Assembly (NCBI GenBank): GCA_947588005.1 | Contig: CANPYE010000001.1 | Location: 1 to 64,000 of the forward strand | Reading direction: 5' to 3' | Source of the DNA: an uncultured Lachnospiraceae bacterium | GTDB taxonomy: Bacteria; Bacillota; Clostridia; Lachnospirales; Lachnospiraceae | Length of the DNA: 64,000 bases | Part shown: positions 49,206 through 58,202 of the stretch, one piece after another | How positions within the stretch are numbered: the stretch's first letter is position 1 | Layout: every line of letters starts with the position of its first letter | Made by a program: the position numbers and the translations under genes | The notes under the pieces: generated by a model | The model's input: only the letters and a program-made list of their open reading frames with translations | Databases searched by the model: none | What the model was told of the DNA's origin: nothing

Positions 49206-51092
49206 AATCTTTTCCCGTTTCTCGTAACGCTCTTAAGACCCACCCCTGTTTTCCGCTTTCAAGAATGAAACCCAGTTCGGCATGTTCTCTAAGACACTTT
49301 TTCATGATATCCAGGCCATAGACTTGATTCTCTGATTTGTCCGTCTTCCTGTTACCAAAAACCCTCTTGAATTTTTCGGAAAATCCATTTTTGAACTTAT
49401 CCTTATCGTCACCCGCAATTATTTTTTCTTTCCAGGCTTCCAAATAATCCCTAAGATCATTTTGGGCAGTGATAAGCTCCAAGCACCCCCTCCAGGCGTC
49501 ATCGGAGAAATCTTTTCCCAACCAAGAAAATTTCTCACGAATCAAAGCGTTTGCATCGCCTTGCTGAATCCGTTGAAAAATCGATTGCCAAAATGGAATA
49601 TCGTACGCACCAATTTTTGTACCCAGCAGGCTATTCACGTGCGCGTTTCTGTTATCTAGGATGGTCAGCGCGTTTCTCATATTCACGATTGGGTTCGGAT
49701 TCGCAATGTATCGCCGATAAAACTCTGTCGGGGAACTGTCGTATACCGTAAGTGCCTGTTGCATCGCTATTGAACTTTTATACATAGACAACATTTGCTC
49801 GGGGTCAGGCGAATGGATGTAGACATTCAAAGTTCCTATCGACGACATTCTCCGTACCCGTCCCAATTCCTGCAAAAAAACGGTTCTGTCATTGCTGAAA
49901 ATCGCCATATTTTTGATTTTGGCATCGCAAATGTTCACTCCGTTCTCCAAAACTTTTGTTGTTATCAACACCCGCGAATCAAATTTTTCGTTCACAACTA
50001 CATTCCGATATTCTTCGCCATCTGACTCGCGACTTTCTTTGCTAGCAGCCGTAACCAATGCTCCCTCATCTAATAACTCAAGCAATCTTTCTCCCTTCCT
50101 AATACTTTCGACGAAAACAATCCATTTTCCATCTGAACGTTTTATTATGTCAACCAAATCATCCAAATCCCTAAATGCAAACGGACGCAATGACGCATCA
50201 TAATCATCGTCGAATTCATAAAGCAGCCAGTCATACACATTCACGCTGGGATTCCATACGGGTTTTTCATTATGGGGCGTGAAGTACTTCAGTAATGGAA
50301 AAACCTGTTCAGGTGTGGCCGACATGTAAATTTTTACTGCACGACGAAATTGGTGCGTTACAATATCAAAGGAAAAGTCCGTAAAAGGGTTGAATGCCGC
50401 GTCATCTAAAAAATAGTGCGGTTCGTCAATGACCACAAAAGCAAACTCTCGCTTCAACAATTGATTATATTCCGATTTTTCCACATTGAAATAATTTTCC
50501 AGTTGCTGATATGAAAGTGCTGTAACGCAGCCGAAATTTTTTACAATATCCAATCCCTCATCGGTGTAAAGCTCCAGCTGGCGCTCCATTCCGAAAATTT
50601 TTGCCAAGCGATTTTTCTCCTGCCGTCCCAGCGTAACGCGATTACTTATATATAGACACTTCAAGCCATTTTCTTTGCACCACGGAATTACGTAATTCTC
50701 AAAAAAGTAGTTTTTACCACCTCCTGTCTGGCACTTGATCATGACATCACATTCGGGGCGCCACCGAGGAAATTCCTCCTTTAATGCTTCACTAACATAA
50801 GTTGCTGGTAACTCAACCCGATACACATCTTCCATCGTTTTCACGTCCTCATACCGATATAGGTTTCTTTTCTCAATCCACACCCGAGGATTTCCAGCGG
50901 GAGGGATTGGTGCCCTGTCATTTGCATTTGGGTACGCGCTGATCTCACCTTCCCACATATTCCGCGCCCCCTTCCGCTCCATGTTTGATATGCTCCATTT
51001 TTTTTTACCTCCTTTTTTTTGATACAACCATTTTACCTCCGTCCTTTCCAATCCGTGTTCACCGCCCAACTCCTTTTCATCTATTAACACCT
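49162..51092 (-). CDS. SF2 DEAD/DEAH-like helicase, accessory; start uncertain
   Basis: IKCQTGGGKNYFFENYV (Walker A-like), FVVIDEPHYF (DEPH), IYMSATPE, QELGRVRR. ORF open to 51210; several possible starts. Confidence 0.78.
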
Positions 51093-51165
51093 TATCACAC
51101 CTCTCAACGTCTTGACATTTTTCTAACCTTCCAGTAATCTTTATATATAAGAAGAAAGGGGAGTC

Positions 51166-52656
51166 ATGATGATTCACGGCAACGATTATATTTCTAAGGC
51201 GGAGCTTCAAAAAATTGTCCTTGCAAACTGTCAGGAAAATACATTAGGCGGACTGTGTAGAGAGATTCTGAAATTATACTCCAGAAAGAATAGTATCTGT
51301 GATGATATATACTGCAATTTCGCGTTACGTGATAATCTTATAGCAGAGCTTTATCTCCAAATATTTAGCTACCTTTCAACCAAGACCCCAAAATTTCTTT
51401 CTTCTGTTGAAACATTTTTGGACAAAACGCGATTTCAAAATATAGCAGACAAAAAACTGACTTACAGCAGCAGAATAACTGCGCAAGCATTCATCGACAA
51501 ATTACACTATTTTGACTATTACGAACCAATTCAACTAATCCCTGCCATTACCTCTGATAAATTGAAAGAATCCGTACCATACAGTGGTGAGGGATATACT
51601 GTTAGATCTAATCCTTATATTATTGAAAACTCGCCTTTGTATCAGTATATATATTCTCATATTTTGACCAAAACTACGAATACTCCCCAAATTTCCAATG
51701 ATGCCTTTATTAAAGAGCTCAAGAATAGTCCTTCTAACACAGAGAAGGACCGTTCATATAAATATAGATTCCACTTTTTGTATAATGGCCGCTATTTTAC
51801 TTCTATATTAATGATGCTTATTGGAAGTTGTAATCCTCCATACACCCAGGGCTATCTTAATACAAACCCGCTTCCAGAGATTAATACAGTATTTGACAGG
51901 CTATTTACCGCATATATACAACCAGAACTGAAACAAGACTTTGAGTCATTATTATTTTTACATTCTGCTGAAAGTATTTTTCAAGTCTCTTTTTTGCTGG
52001 AGTTGTATTCTCTATGGAATAATCTCTTCGACACAAAACGAAATAATACATTAGAACGGTTTTATTATTCCTTTCTCTGCTCCGTCCTTTTAAGAGACTG
52101 CCCTTTTCATTCTATTAAGCTTTACTTTTTAGACAAAATCAAATCTTTTTGTGAAGACGAATGCGTAAATTTTGCGACCATACCAAATTTCGTCAACCCA
52201 TTTTTAGACATAGACCATATTTTCAGTACAGACCCTGAAACAGAATTTTCCATTCTTTTTTATCAGATCCGTGATACTATCAATCTTTTGAACGAACTCT
52301 GTCATACGCTTTATGAGTGTCTTATAGAGACATATATAACTATTGATCAGAACGATTCCATAACTGATTCCATTCCCAAGCTGCTCCATCTATTATGGTA
52401 TCAATTAACGGGAGCCCAACAATTCAACTGGAGCATGCTTGAACGCTTTAAAAATACTGAACCCCGAAAGAGAAACCTTAGTGATTACCATTTGCGCAGT
52501 CTTCTGGACAACTATATCGATTTTTATACACTAAGGCGATTTTTTGATATTAATATCCCTAAAAATTTTGGCCCCCAAAACACCATGTCAAATTTTGCTA
52601 ACCACTTATTTCAGGACGAATACATGCAATATTTAAGAAGGATTAAACAAATTTAA
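51166..52656 (+). CDS. Unknown 496-aa protein, divergent from helicase
   Basis: Long AT-rich ORF with RBS-like gaagaaaggggagtc upstream; no domain recognised. Confidence 0.75.
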   Translation: MMIHGNDYISKAELQKIVLANCQENTLGGLCREILKLYSRKNSICDDIYCNFALRDNLIAELYLQIFSYLSTKTPKFLSSVETFLDKTRFQNIADKKLTYSSRITAQAFIDKLHYFDYYEPIQLIPAITSDKLKESVPYSGEGYTVRSNPYIIENSPLYQYIYSHILTKTTNTPQISNDAFIKELKNSPSNTEKDRSYKYRFHFLYNGRYFTSILMMLIGSCNPPYTQGYLNTNPLPEINTVFDRLFTAYIQPELKQDFESLLFLHSAESIFQVSFLLELYSLWNNLFDTKRNNTLERFYYSFLCSVLLRDCPFHSIKLYFLDKIKSFCEDECVNFATIPNFVNPFLDIDHIFSTDPETEFSILFYQIRDTINLLNELCHTLYECLIETYITIDQNDSITDSIPKLLHLLWYQLTGAQQFNWSMLERFKNTEPRKRNLSDYHLRSLLDNYIDFYTLRRFFDINIPKNFGPQNTMSNFANHLFQDEYMQYLRRIKQI

Positions 52657-52739
52657 TTCATTAGTGTAATAACCTACACATTATTACCCTCTCCATATAA
52701 GGCCCTCAGTTAATGGTAAAATGTCCCATACATTCCCCC

Positions 52740-52779
52740 AAAAGGGGCAGTAAGTCCATCAGGACTTATTACCCCTTTT
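52740..52779. terminator. Bidirectional terminator between convergent genes
   Basis: AAAAGGGGcaGTAAGTCC atca GGACTTAttaCCCCTTTT. Confidence 0.85.
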
Positions 52780-53404
52780 GCTCACGCTCATACCGCTTCT
52801 GCAGATATTTGAAGCGGTCCACGCTTATCCCCATCTGCTCCAAAATATAGCTCCGGGTCAGTTCCTTCTTCTTATACCGCCCATAATATATCTCCCAGTC
52901 TTTTGGAAACCCCTTTTCAGGTCTCCCAAAACGCACTCCCGCAGTTCTGGCCGCATCGATCCCTTCCCTCTGACGTTTGCGAATCGTATGTCTTTCTTCC
53001 TCCGCGATACTTGCCAAAACTTCGATCAGAATATTATTGACCATATCCTGAATCCATTCTTGCCCTTCCTGCAGCTGTATCATAGTTGTCGGGACATCTA
53101 TGATCTGAAGCCGGATTCCCTGCGCCTTAAACCACTGAAGCTCTGTCTTGATATCGTCCTTATTCCTGCTCAGCCTGTCCAGGGACTTTATCACCAGCAC
53201 ATCCCCGCGCCGAAGGCCCAGGGCACCTTTAAGCGCCTGGTATCCAGGCCTGAGCAAATCCTTCCCGCTCTGCTTATCGACGATGATATTCTCTTCTGGG
53301 ACATATTTTCTCAACGCTTCCATCTGACGGTCCAGCTTCTGCCCTGTTGAACTGACTCTCGCATAGCCAAATATCCTCTGCGACAATACATCCTCTTTCC
53401 CCAT
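52769..53404 (-). CDS. Serine recombinase (resolvase/invertase family)
   Basis: RIFGYARVSSTGQKLDRQMEALRKY...LVIKSLDRLSRNKDDI...AEEERHTIRKRQREGI. Confidence 0.93.
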   Translation of the reverse strand: MGKEDVLSQRIFGYARVSSTGQKLDRQMEALRKYVPEENIIVDKQSGKDLLRPGYQALKGALGLRRGDVLVIKSLDRLSRNKDDIKTELQWFKAQGIRLQIIDVPTTMIQLQEGQEWIQDMVNNILIEVLASIAEEERHTIRKRQREGIDAARTAGVRFGRPEKGFPKDWEIYYGRYKKKELTRSYILEQMGISVDRFKYLQKRYEREQKG

Positions 53405-53447
53405 ATCCCATGCTCTCTTTCTATTCTCCAGACCTTTGCAGTCATGT

Positions 53448-53732
53448 CTATACATCTATAATAGACTTCAAAAGTCGGATTCCATCTTTAAGGCCGCCAA
53501 GATACGCCGTCCGTTCATACTCCATCATATCCTCCGTAAGCATATCCATATATGCCTTTACTTTCTCCCCATCCCGACCGGTCAATCCGGCAATCACTTC
53601 ATCCCCTTCCCGTATAATACGATCTCCCATCTCATCATCGTGTCTGTTATGGGGCAGCAGCTTAAGGCGCTCATCCAGCACCATATCAAAAAACTCCTTA
53701 TCAGGAACCTTATCAGATAACTGCTTTGTCAT
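53448..53732 (-). CDS. Hypothetical protein (94 aa; DUF6809-like)
   Basis: Compact operonic ORF; overlaps the upstream gene's stop. Confidence 0.65.
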   Translation of the reverse strand: MTKQLSDKVPDKEFFDMVLDERLKLLPHNRHDDEMGDRIIREGDEVIAGLTGRDGEKVKAYMDMLTEDMMEYERTAYLGGLKDGIRLLKSIIDV

Positions 53733-54744
53733 ATGCTTCCTCCTTTGCGATAGTCTCTAACTCTGTCAGATAAAACACTCCTGTTCCATCGATCGTTTTC
53801 TGCCCAAACAACCGTATGCTGTTATAATCCCTGTCATACAGATAGATATTATCCGCCAGCCATTCCTCCCTTTTCACCTCACTCCTATTGATCTCCATGA
53901 CCATATCCTTCAGATCCTTCAGATCTATCTCATCATCCCACGGCACCAGAATCGTTTCGTGTATGCTTGAAGGAAGGATGACCAGATTTTCACCTATAAT
54001 CTCAGCGAAGTGCTTCAATATATTTGGGTACAGAATCGCTGCTGCCCCATAAGTCCCTGATGAATTGGTCAGAACATACATGGGCTTCCTTTCTATCCCA
54101 AGCAGGGCAGCATTTAGCAGCTGCCCCGCCTGTTCCTTTTTATAGCCATTCTGTTCTGCTATCTCCAAATAAACGCTCTCCATATCCTTCAAAGACACAG
54201 GCAGAAGGACCGGCGTGTTTCTGAGCGCGGCTCCCAGCAGGTCATTTTCTCTGATTCCCCAACTGTCCATCACTTTGGAGGTAATCCTTGTCCACATATT
54301 ATAGCCTTCATCTGCGTCCAGTTTAACACAGAATATCAGTGCAAGGTCAAGTATCCTTATATATGGGACATCCTTGAGGCTGTCCTCATTCATGGTCGCA
54401 CTGACTAACCGAAATACGATCCGGTGCCTGGCTTTTTCAAAATTACTTAATATACAGCGGTGCCTGTCAGCATATGACGCGATACTTACCACCTGTCTTT
54501 TATACTGCCGGCAGATATACTCCGCAATCATATCTAACCCCACGTCTTCGCAGAAATCTTCATAATAAGAATCGATATAGATAAGACAGCCGCTACGGCT
54601 GCCTGTATCTGTGATCTCCAGGACATTTTCGCTTTTATCATTATTTTTATAGAGAGAGGTTGCCCTGACAACGGCACTTTCCCCTAAAATACCGGACACT
54701 CTTTCTACGAGTTCCTTTATGAAATTCTCCTTATCTTTCATAGA
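53713..54744 (-). CDS. DUF5688-like family protein
   Basis: RSGCLIYIDSYYEDFCEDVGLDMIAEYICRQYKRQ...YVLTNSSGTYGAAAILYPNILKHFAE. Confidence 0.72.
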   Translation of the reverse strand, partial: SMKDKENFIKELVERVSGILGESAVVRATSLYKNNDKSENVLEITDTGSRSGCLIYIDSYYEDFCEDVGLDMIAEYICRQYKRQVVSIASYADRHRCILSNFEKARHRIVFRLVSATMNEDSLKDVPYIRILDLALIFCVKLDADEGYNMWTRITSKVMDSWGIRENDLLGAALRNTPVLLPVSLKDMESVYLEIAEQNGYKKEQAGQLLNAALLGIERKPMYVLTNSSGTYGAAAILYPNILKHFAEIIGENLVILPSSIHETILVPWDDEIDLKDLKDMVMEINRSEVKREEWLADNIYLYDRDYNSIRLFGQKTIDGTGVFYLTELETIAKEEAYDKAVI

Positions 54745-54829
54745 TGATCTCCTCTTAAATAGTAAATGGCCGGAGGCAGCAACAGGGCTGCATGTCACCG
54801 TTATTTCTCCTGCCTTTTGCATATGGTTA

Positions 54830-55675
54830 CTATGCGGCTGCCTGCGCACTGCGCGATTTCTTCAAGCCCCGCATCGCTTTGTTATACATATCCCCGGTCA
54901 TTTCATTGATATCCCCAATGCCGTAGCGCTCCAGCACCTTATCAAGAACCACTCCGGTCCGCTGAAGCTCCCGTTCCATCGCGGCCCGCTGACCAGCGGT
55001 GATGCCCTGTTCCTCATTACTGCCCTGCTTGCTGCTCCCGGCCTTAGCACCGCCTTTTTCTGTGTCCCCTGTAGCGCCATCGGCCCCGGACCGCCCGCTT
55101 TTCTGCGCTTGGCCTGTACCGGCATTGCTGACCGCCCCAGTACTGCTGACTGCCCCGGCACTGCTGACCGCCGGGGCTAACACATACACCGGCTGATGCT
55201 TCCCGTTCTCGATCACCAGGGAAGTAATCGATCGGTTTTCATCATAGCCGATGGACGCCACGCTGAACCGTTCATATGTGAAGTACTTTCCGCCCTTGTC
55301 CTCGATCTTTACCCTGCCCGCCGGTATCCAGATAAACGGGGCCTCGTAAAGTTCACGGCCAATTCCCCAGTTGAAGCAGGCCCGCTTAAAACTGTCCGAT
55401 GCCTGGCTCTTCTCTGCCTCGGCATATCCCGCAGTACCCACATCCTGTTTCGATACCCACTGTTTCAGATCACCATCCCATACCTCTACGGTACAGTACA
55501 GGTTTCCCCCGATCTCCTGATGGCTCCGTTTCCATCCCATCGGCCCGAATGTTTCATCCAGTATCTTCTGGTCCACCCGTGCGTCCTTAAAAAGCAGGAG
55601 GTTCAGCCCTTTCTCATTGATCGAACCGACGCGGCACTCGATCTCATCAGCACGCAATGTTCTGATCGTAACCAT
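54830..55675 (-). CDS. Rad52-like single-strand annealing protein
   Basis: MVTIRTLRADEIECRVGSI...YCTVEVWDGDLKQWVSKQDVGT...KSQASDSFKRACFNWGIGRELYE. Confidence 0.82.
   Translation of the reverse strand: MVTIRTLRADEIECRVGSINEKGLNLLLFKDARVDQKILDETFGPMGWKRSHQEIGGNLYCTVEVWDGDLKQWVSKQDVGTAGYAEAEKSQASDSFKRACFNWGIGRELYEAPFIWIPAGRVKIEDKGGKYFTYERFSVASIGYDENRSITSLVIENGKHQPVYVLAPAVSSAGAVSSTGAVSNAGTGQAQKSGRSGADGATGDTEKGGAKAGSSKQGSNEEQGITAGQRAAMERELQRTGVVLDKVLERYGIGDINEMTGDMYNKAMRGLKKSRSAQAAA
55121..55174 (-). repeat. Three tandem 18-bp repeats in the annealing-protein linker
   Basis: ggcattgctgaccgcccc / agtactgctgactgcccc / ggcactgctgaccgccgg, encoding SSAGAVSSTGAVSNAG. Confidence 0.88.
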
Positions 55676-56018
55676 GGTCTCCCAGCCTCCTTTCTGACGA
55701 TGCCCTTCTGTTCTTCTCAAGGAGCATCTTTATAACACCATTGATGTCCTCCCATGTAAGATAACTGAGATGCTCATATCTCAGATAAGTCTCCCAAAGG
55801 GAATAAATCGGCCTTCTGCAGGATGAGAGCAGCGCGTAATACTTCATTGGTATCTGGTCATTATACTGAAAGTACTCAAATACGCAGCAGTAGAAATGGA
55901 TCCTGCCGCTGGCCTCCCAGACCTCCGGCTGGGGCTTTCTATACATCGATGCCCGAAATCTGCTAAAATCCCTGCGGACCGCTCTGTTTACTGTTTTTCT
56001 CAGCGTATTCTTTACCAT
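55647..56018 (-). CDS. Hypothetical protein between exonuclease and annealing protein
   Basis: 123-aa operonic ORF, MVKNTLRKTVNRAVRRDFSRFRASMYRKP. Confidence 0.65.
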   Translation of the reverse strand: MVKNTLRKTVNRAVRRDFSRFRASMYRKPQPEVWEASGRIHFYCCVFEYFQYNDQIPMKYYALLSSCRRPIYSLWETYLRYEHLSYLTWEDINGVIKMLLEKNRRASSERRLGDHGYDQNIAC

Positions 56019-56033
56019 ATCCTCCTTCTCCTT

Positions 56034-56960
56034 TCAAGCCGCCTTGATCGTCAGCCGTCTGGCCGTGGTGGTATTAGAAAAGTTCTCGTATATCTCTGGT
56101 TTCTCTGCTTTAAGTCGCTTCACATCAATACGGACAGATTCTACACTGGCCCATGAAATACGGTAGCCATCTGCATATGCAGCCTCATTGTCAGCCATAT
56201 ACAGCTTGATCTCCTGCTCGATCTGCTTCTGCTCCGCTTCAAGACTCTCTATCTTGCTTACAAGTTCCTCCCTGTGCTTCAGCTTTTCATCAAAACCAAT
56301 GAGCGGGATTGCGTCCTTTTTACCTCCCGGGAAGCAGTCTTTTAGTACATCATCGCAGTCCTTAGACCCATCTGGAGACGGCATAATATGAGGGACCACA
56401 TGACGCTCCCAAAATGCCCTTTCAATCTGTATCAGACTCCAGATAGTCTTATCATCCCACTCAATTTTTGCATACTTGAAATCCCTCCCAAGAATCGCAA
56501 CTGCAATATACCATGACTTCCTTCCTGTGACGGCCATATAATGGTAGCATTGCATCAGATAATGGAGCGGCACCTGACCGTCCTTCCACTTATCTGTGCT
56601 GTACGCACTGGCTGTCTTGCACTCCAGGCCGGCGTCCTCCCCGACGACCAGCCGGTCCACATCTGCGATCATAAACGGGTACTCCCGGCTCCGATACATC
56701 ATATTGGAACGACGCACCTTAAGGCCTGTGGCCTCGCAGAACCGTCTTGCAACATATTCCTCCAGGTCGCGTCCCTGTCGCATCGTCTCGTTATCTACAT
56801 CCTCGGCATCCTCTGATACTTTGCTCTTATAAACACTCATGGCACTGGCATATGGATTCAAACCACAGATAGCTCCAGCGTCAGAACCCCCGATGCCCGT
56901 TTTTCTGAGCCGGAGCCATTCTCCGCGGTCCATGCCCAGTGTTGATATCGTTTCATACAT
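56034..56960 (-). CDS. YqaJ-family (lambda Exo-like) viral recombinase exonuclease
   Basis: WLRLRKTGIGGSDAGAICGLNPYASAMSVY...PFMIADVDRLVVGEDAGLECKTAS. Confidence 0.93.
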   Translation of the reverse strand: MYETISTLGMDRGEWLRLRKTGIGGSDAGAICGLNPYASAMSVYKSKVSEDAEDVDNETMRQGRDLEEYVARRFCEATGLKVRRSNMMYRSREYPFMIADVDRLVVGEDAGLECKTASAYSTDKWKDGQVPLHYLMQCYHYMAVTGRKSWYIAVAILGRDFKYAKIEWDDKTIWSLIQIERAFWERHVVPHIMPSPDGSKDCDDVLKDCFPGGKKDAIPLIGFDEKLKHREELVSKIESLEAEQKQIEQEIKLYMADNEAAYADGYRISWASVESVRIDVKRLKAEKPEIYENFSNTTTARRLTIKAA

Positions 56961-57034
56961 ATTATTTGGGTCTCCTTTTCGATCAAAAATATCTGTTACA
57001 GGTCTAACTTCTTCATACTAACGCTATAAAAATA

Positions 57035-57055
57035 GGAGTGCCGTTTTGGCACTCC
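57035..57055 (-). terminator. Hairpin downstream of DUF932 gene
   Basis: GGAGTGCC gtttt GGCACTCC; T-rich on minus strand. Confidence 0.7.
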
Positions 57056-57114
57056 ATTCATAGGCGGCTGTCCTTTCAATATTGCTGATTTCACGATAAC
57101 TAATAATCTTCCTT

Positions 57115-58047
57115 CTAAGCCGCACTCACCAGTTCATACGCCCGGTCAATCAATGCGTTACCATCTACAGTCCGTGTAAAAAGGTTCTCCCTGTAATTGG
57201 ACCGCTCCTTCAACGGCCTAGCGTGGGTCGCAAAATCAGAGACAGCGTTTACGAACCGATAGGCGTTTCTCCCGACATACTGTAAATCAGGAGCTTCTCG
57301 ATAACGTGTAAGTACGTCCTCTTTCATCTGCAGGATATTCTTGCTTTGCAGTTCAGTCGCACCACTCAGAATAGGGAACAGGGCATCGAGATATTCAAAT
57401 ACCTGCCTGTCTGATAACTTCTGGTGGTTTAACCTGTCTATGACCTTACCCAATTCGGCCATGTATTTCTCTGCATATAAAAGGGTATCAGAAGCATCCT
57501 GCAGCTTGCCTTGAATATCGCCGGTATGGTGGGTAGCCCAACTCCGTTTAGCAGTCGCCAGAGCCAAGTTCAAAGTATTCTGGCATACAACCCTAATCGG
57601 AGTCATGGCCGCTTTGATAGAACTGCTGCCATCATGACTGTTCATGAAGACCAGGTAAGGCGCAATCTCATCGCCAGATATGATATAACGCTTGGGGAGC
57701 CGCGCCAGGAGCCAGGTACGGCGACCATTCTGCAGACTCCCCGCCGTTTCATAAGTAACGCCCTCACCCAACAGCGCGTCTGTAAAGGCGAAGGCGTCTT
57801 CATTCTGAACCACTTTGTAACGGTTTGTTACAATACCGAGAACCTGACCGTCGGTATCTCGGACATTGGCTTTGAAGCCGGAGATAAGAGAACCTTCATT
57901 GGTCATAACAGGCTTCTGGACCACCTGCCAGTCAAGGCCGGCAAGCCTTAAGGCTTCCTTCGATTCAGGGGCCTCCATTACCATCGTACCGAGGCCGTGC
58001 CAGGGTTTCTCTCTGTGATAAAACATGGTTTCAACATCTGCTGACAT
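57115..58047 (-). CDS. DUF932 phage/plasmid-like protein
   Basis: REKPWHGLGTMV...NSHDGSSSIKAAMTPIRVVCQNTLNLAL. Confidence 0.93.
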   Translation of the reverse strand: MSADVETMFYHREKPWHGLGTMVMEAPESKEALRLAGLDWQVVQKPVMTNEGSLISGFKANVRDTDGQVLGIVTNRYKVVQNEDAFAFTDALLGEGVTYETAGSLQNGRRTWLLARLPKRYIISGDEIAPYLVFMNSHDGSSSIKAAMTPIRVVCQNTLNLALATAKRSWATHHTGDIQGKLQDASDTLLYAEKYMAELGKVIDRLNHQKLSDRQVFEYLDALFPILSGATELQSKNILQMKEDVLTRYREAPDLQYVGRNAYRFVNAVSDFATHARPLKERSNYRENLFTRTVDGNALIDRAYELVSAA

Positions 58048-58123
58048 ATAGATTACCTCCTTGAAAATATATTGTTATTGCTATTCAAAGTAATAATATA
58101 TAATTAAAATTATATTATTTCAC

Positions 58124-58164
58124 AAAAAAAGAGCTGTTGCCTGACAACACATTGGCAACAGCTC
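58124..58164 (-). terminator. Strong intrinsic terminator for the cell-wall-binding gene
   Basis: Minus strand GAGCTGTTGCC ... GGCAACAGCTC followed by T-run. Confidence 0.88.
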
Positions 58165-58202
58165 CATAATCACACTGACAGATTACCTCTCTATTTTCTA
58201 TA

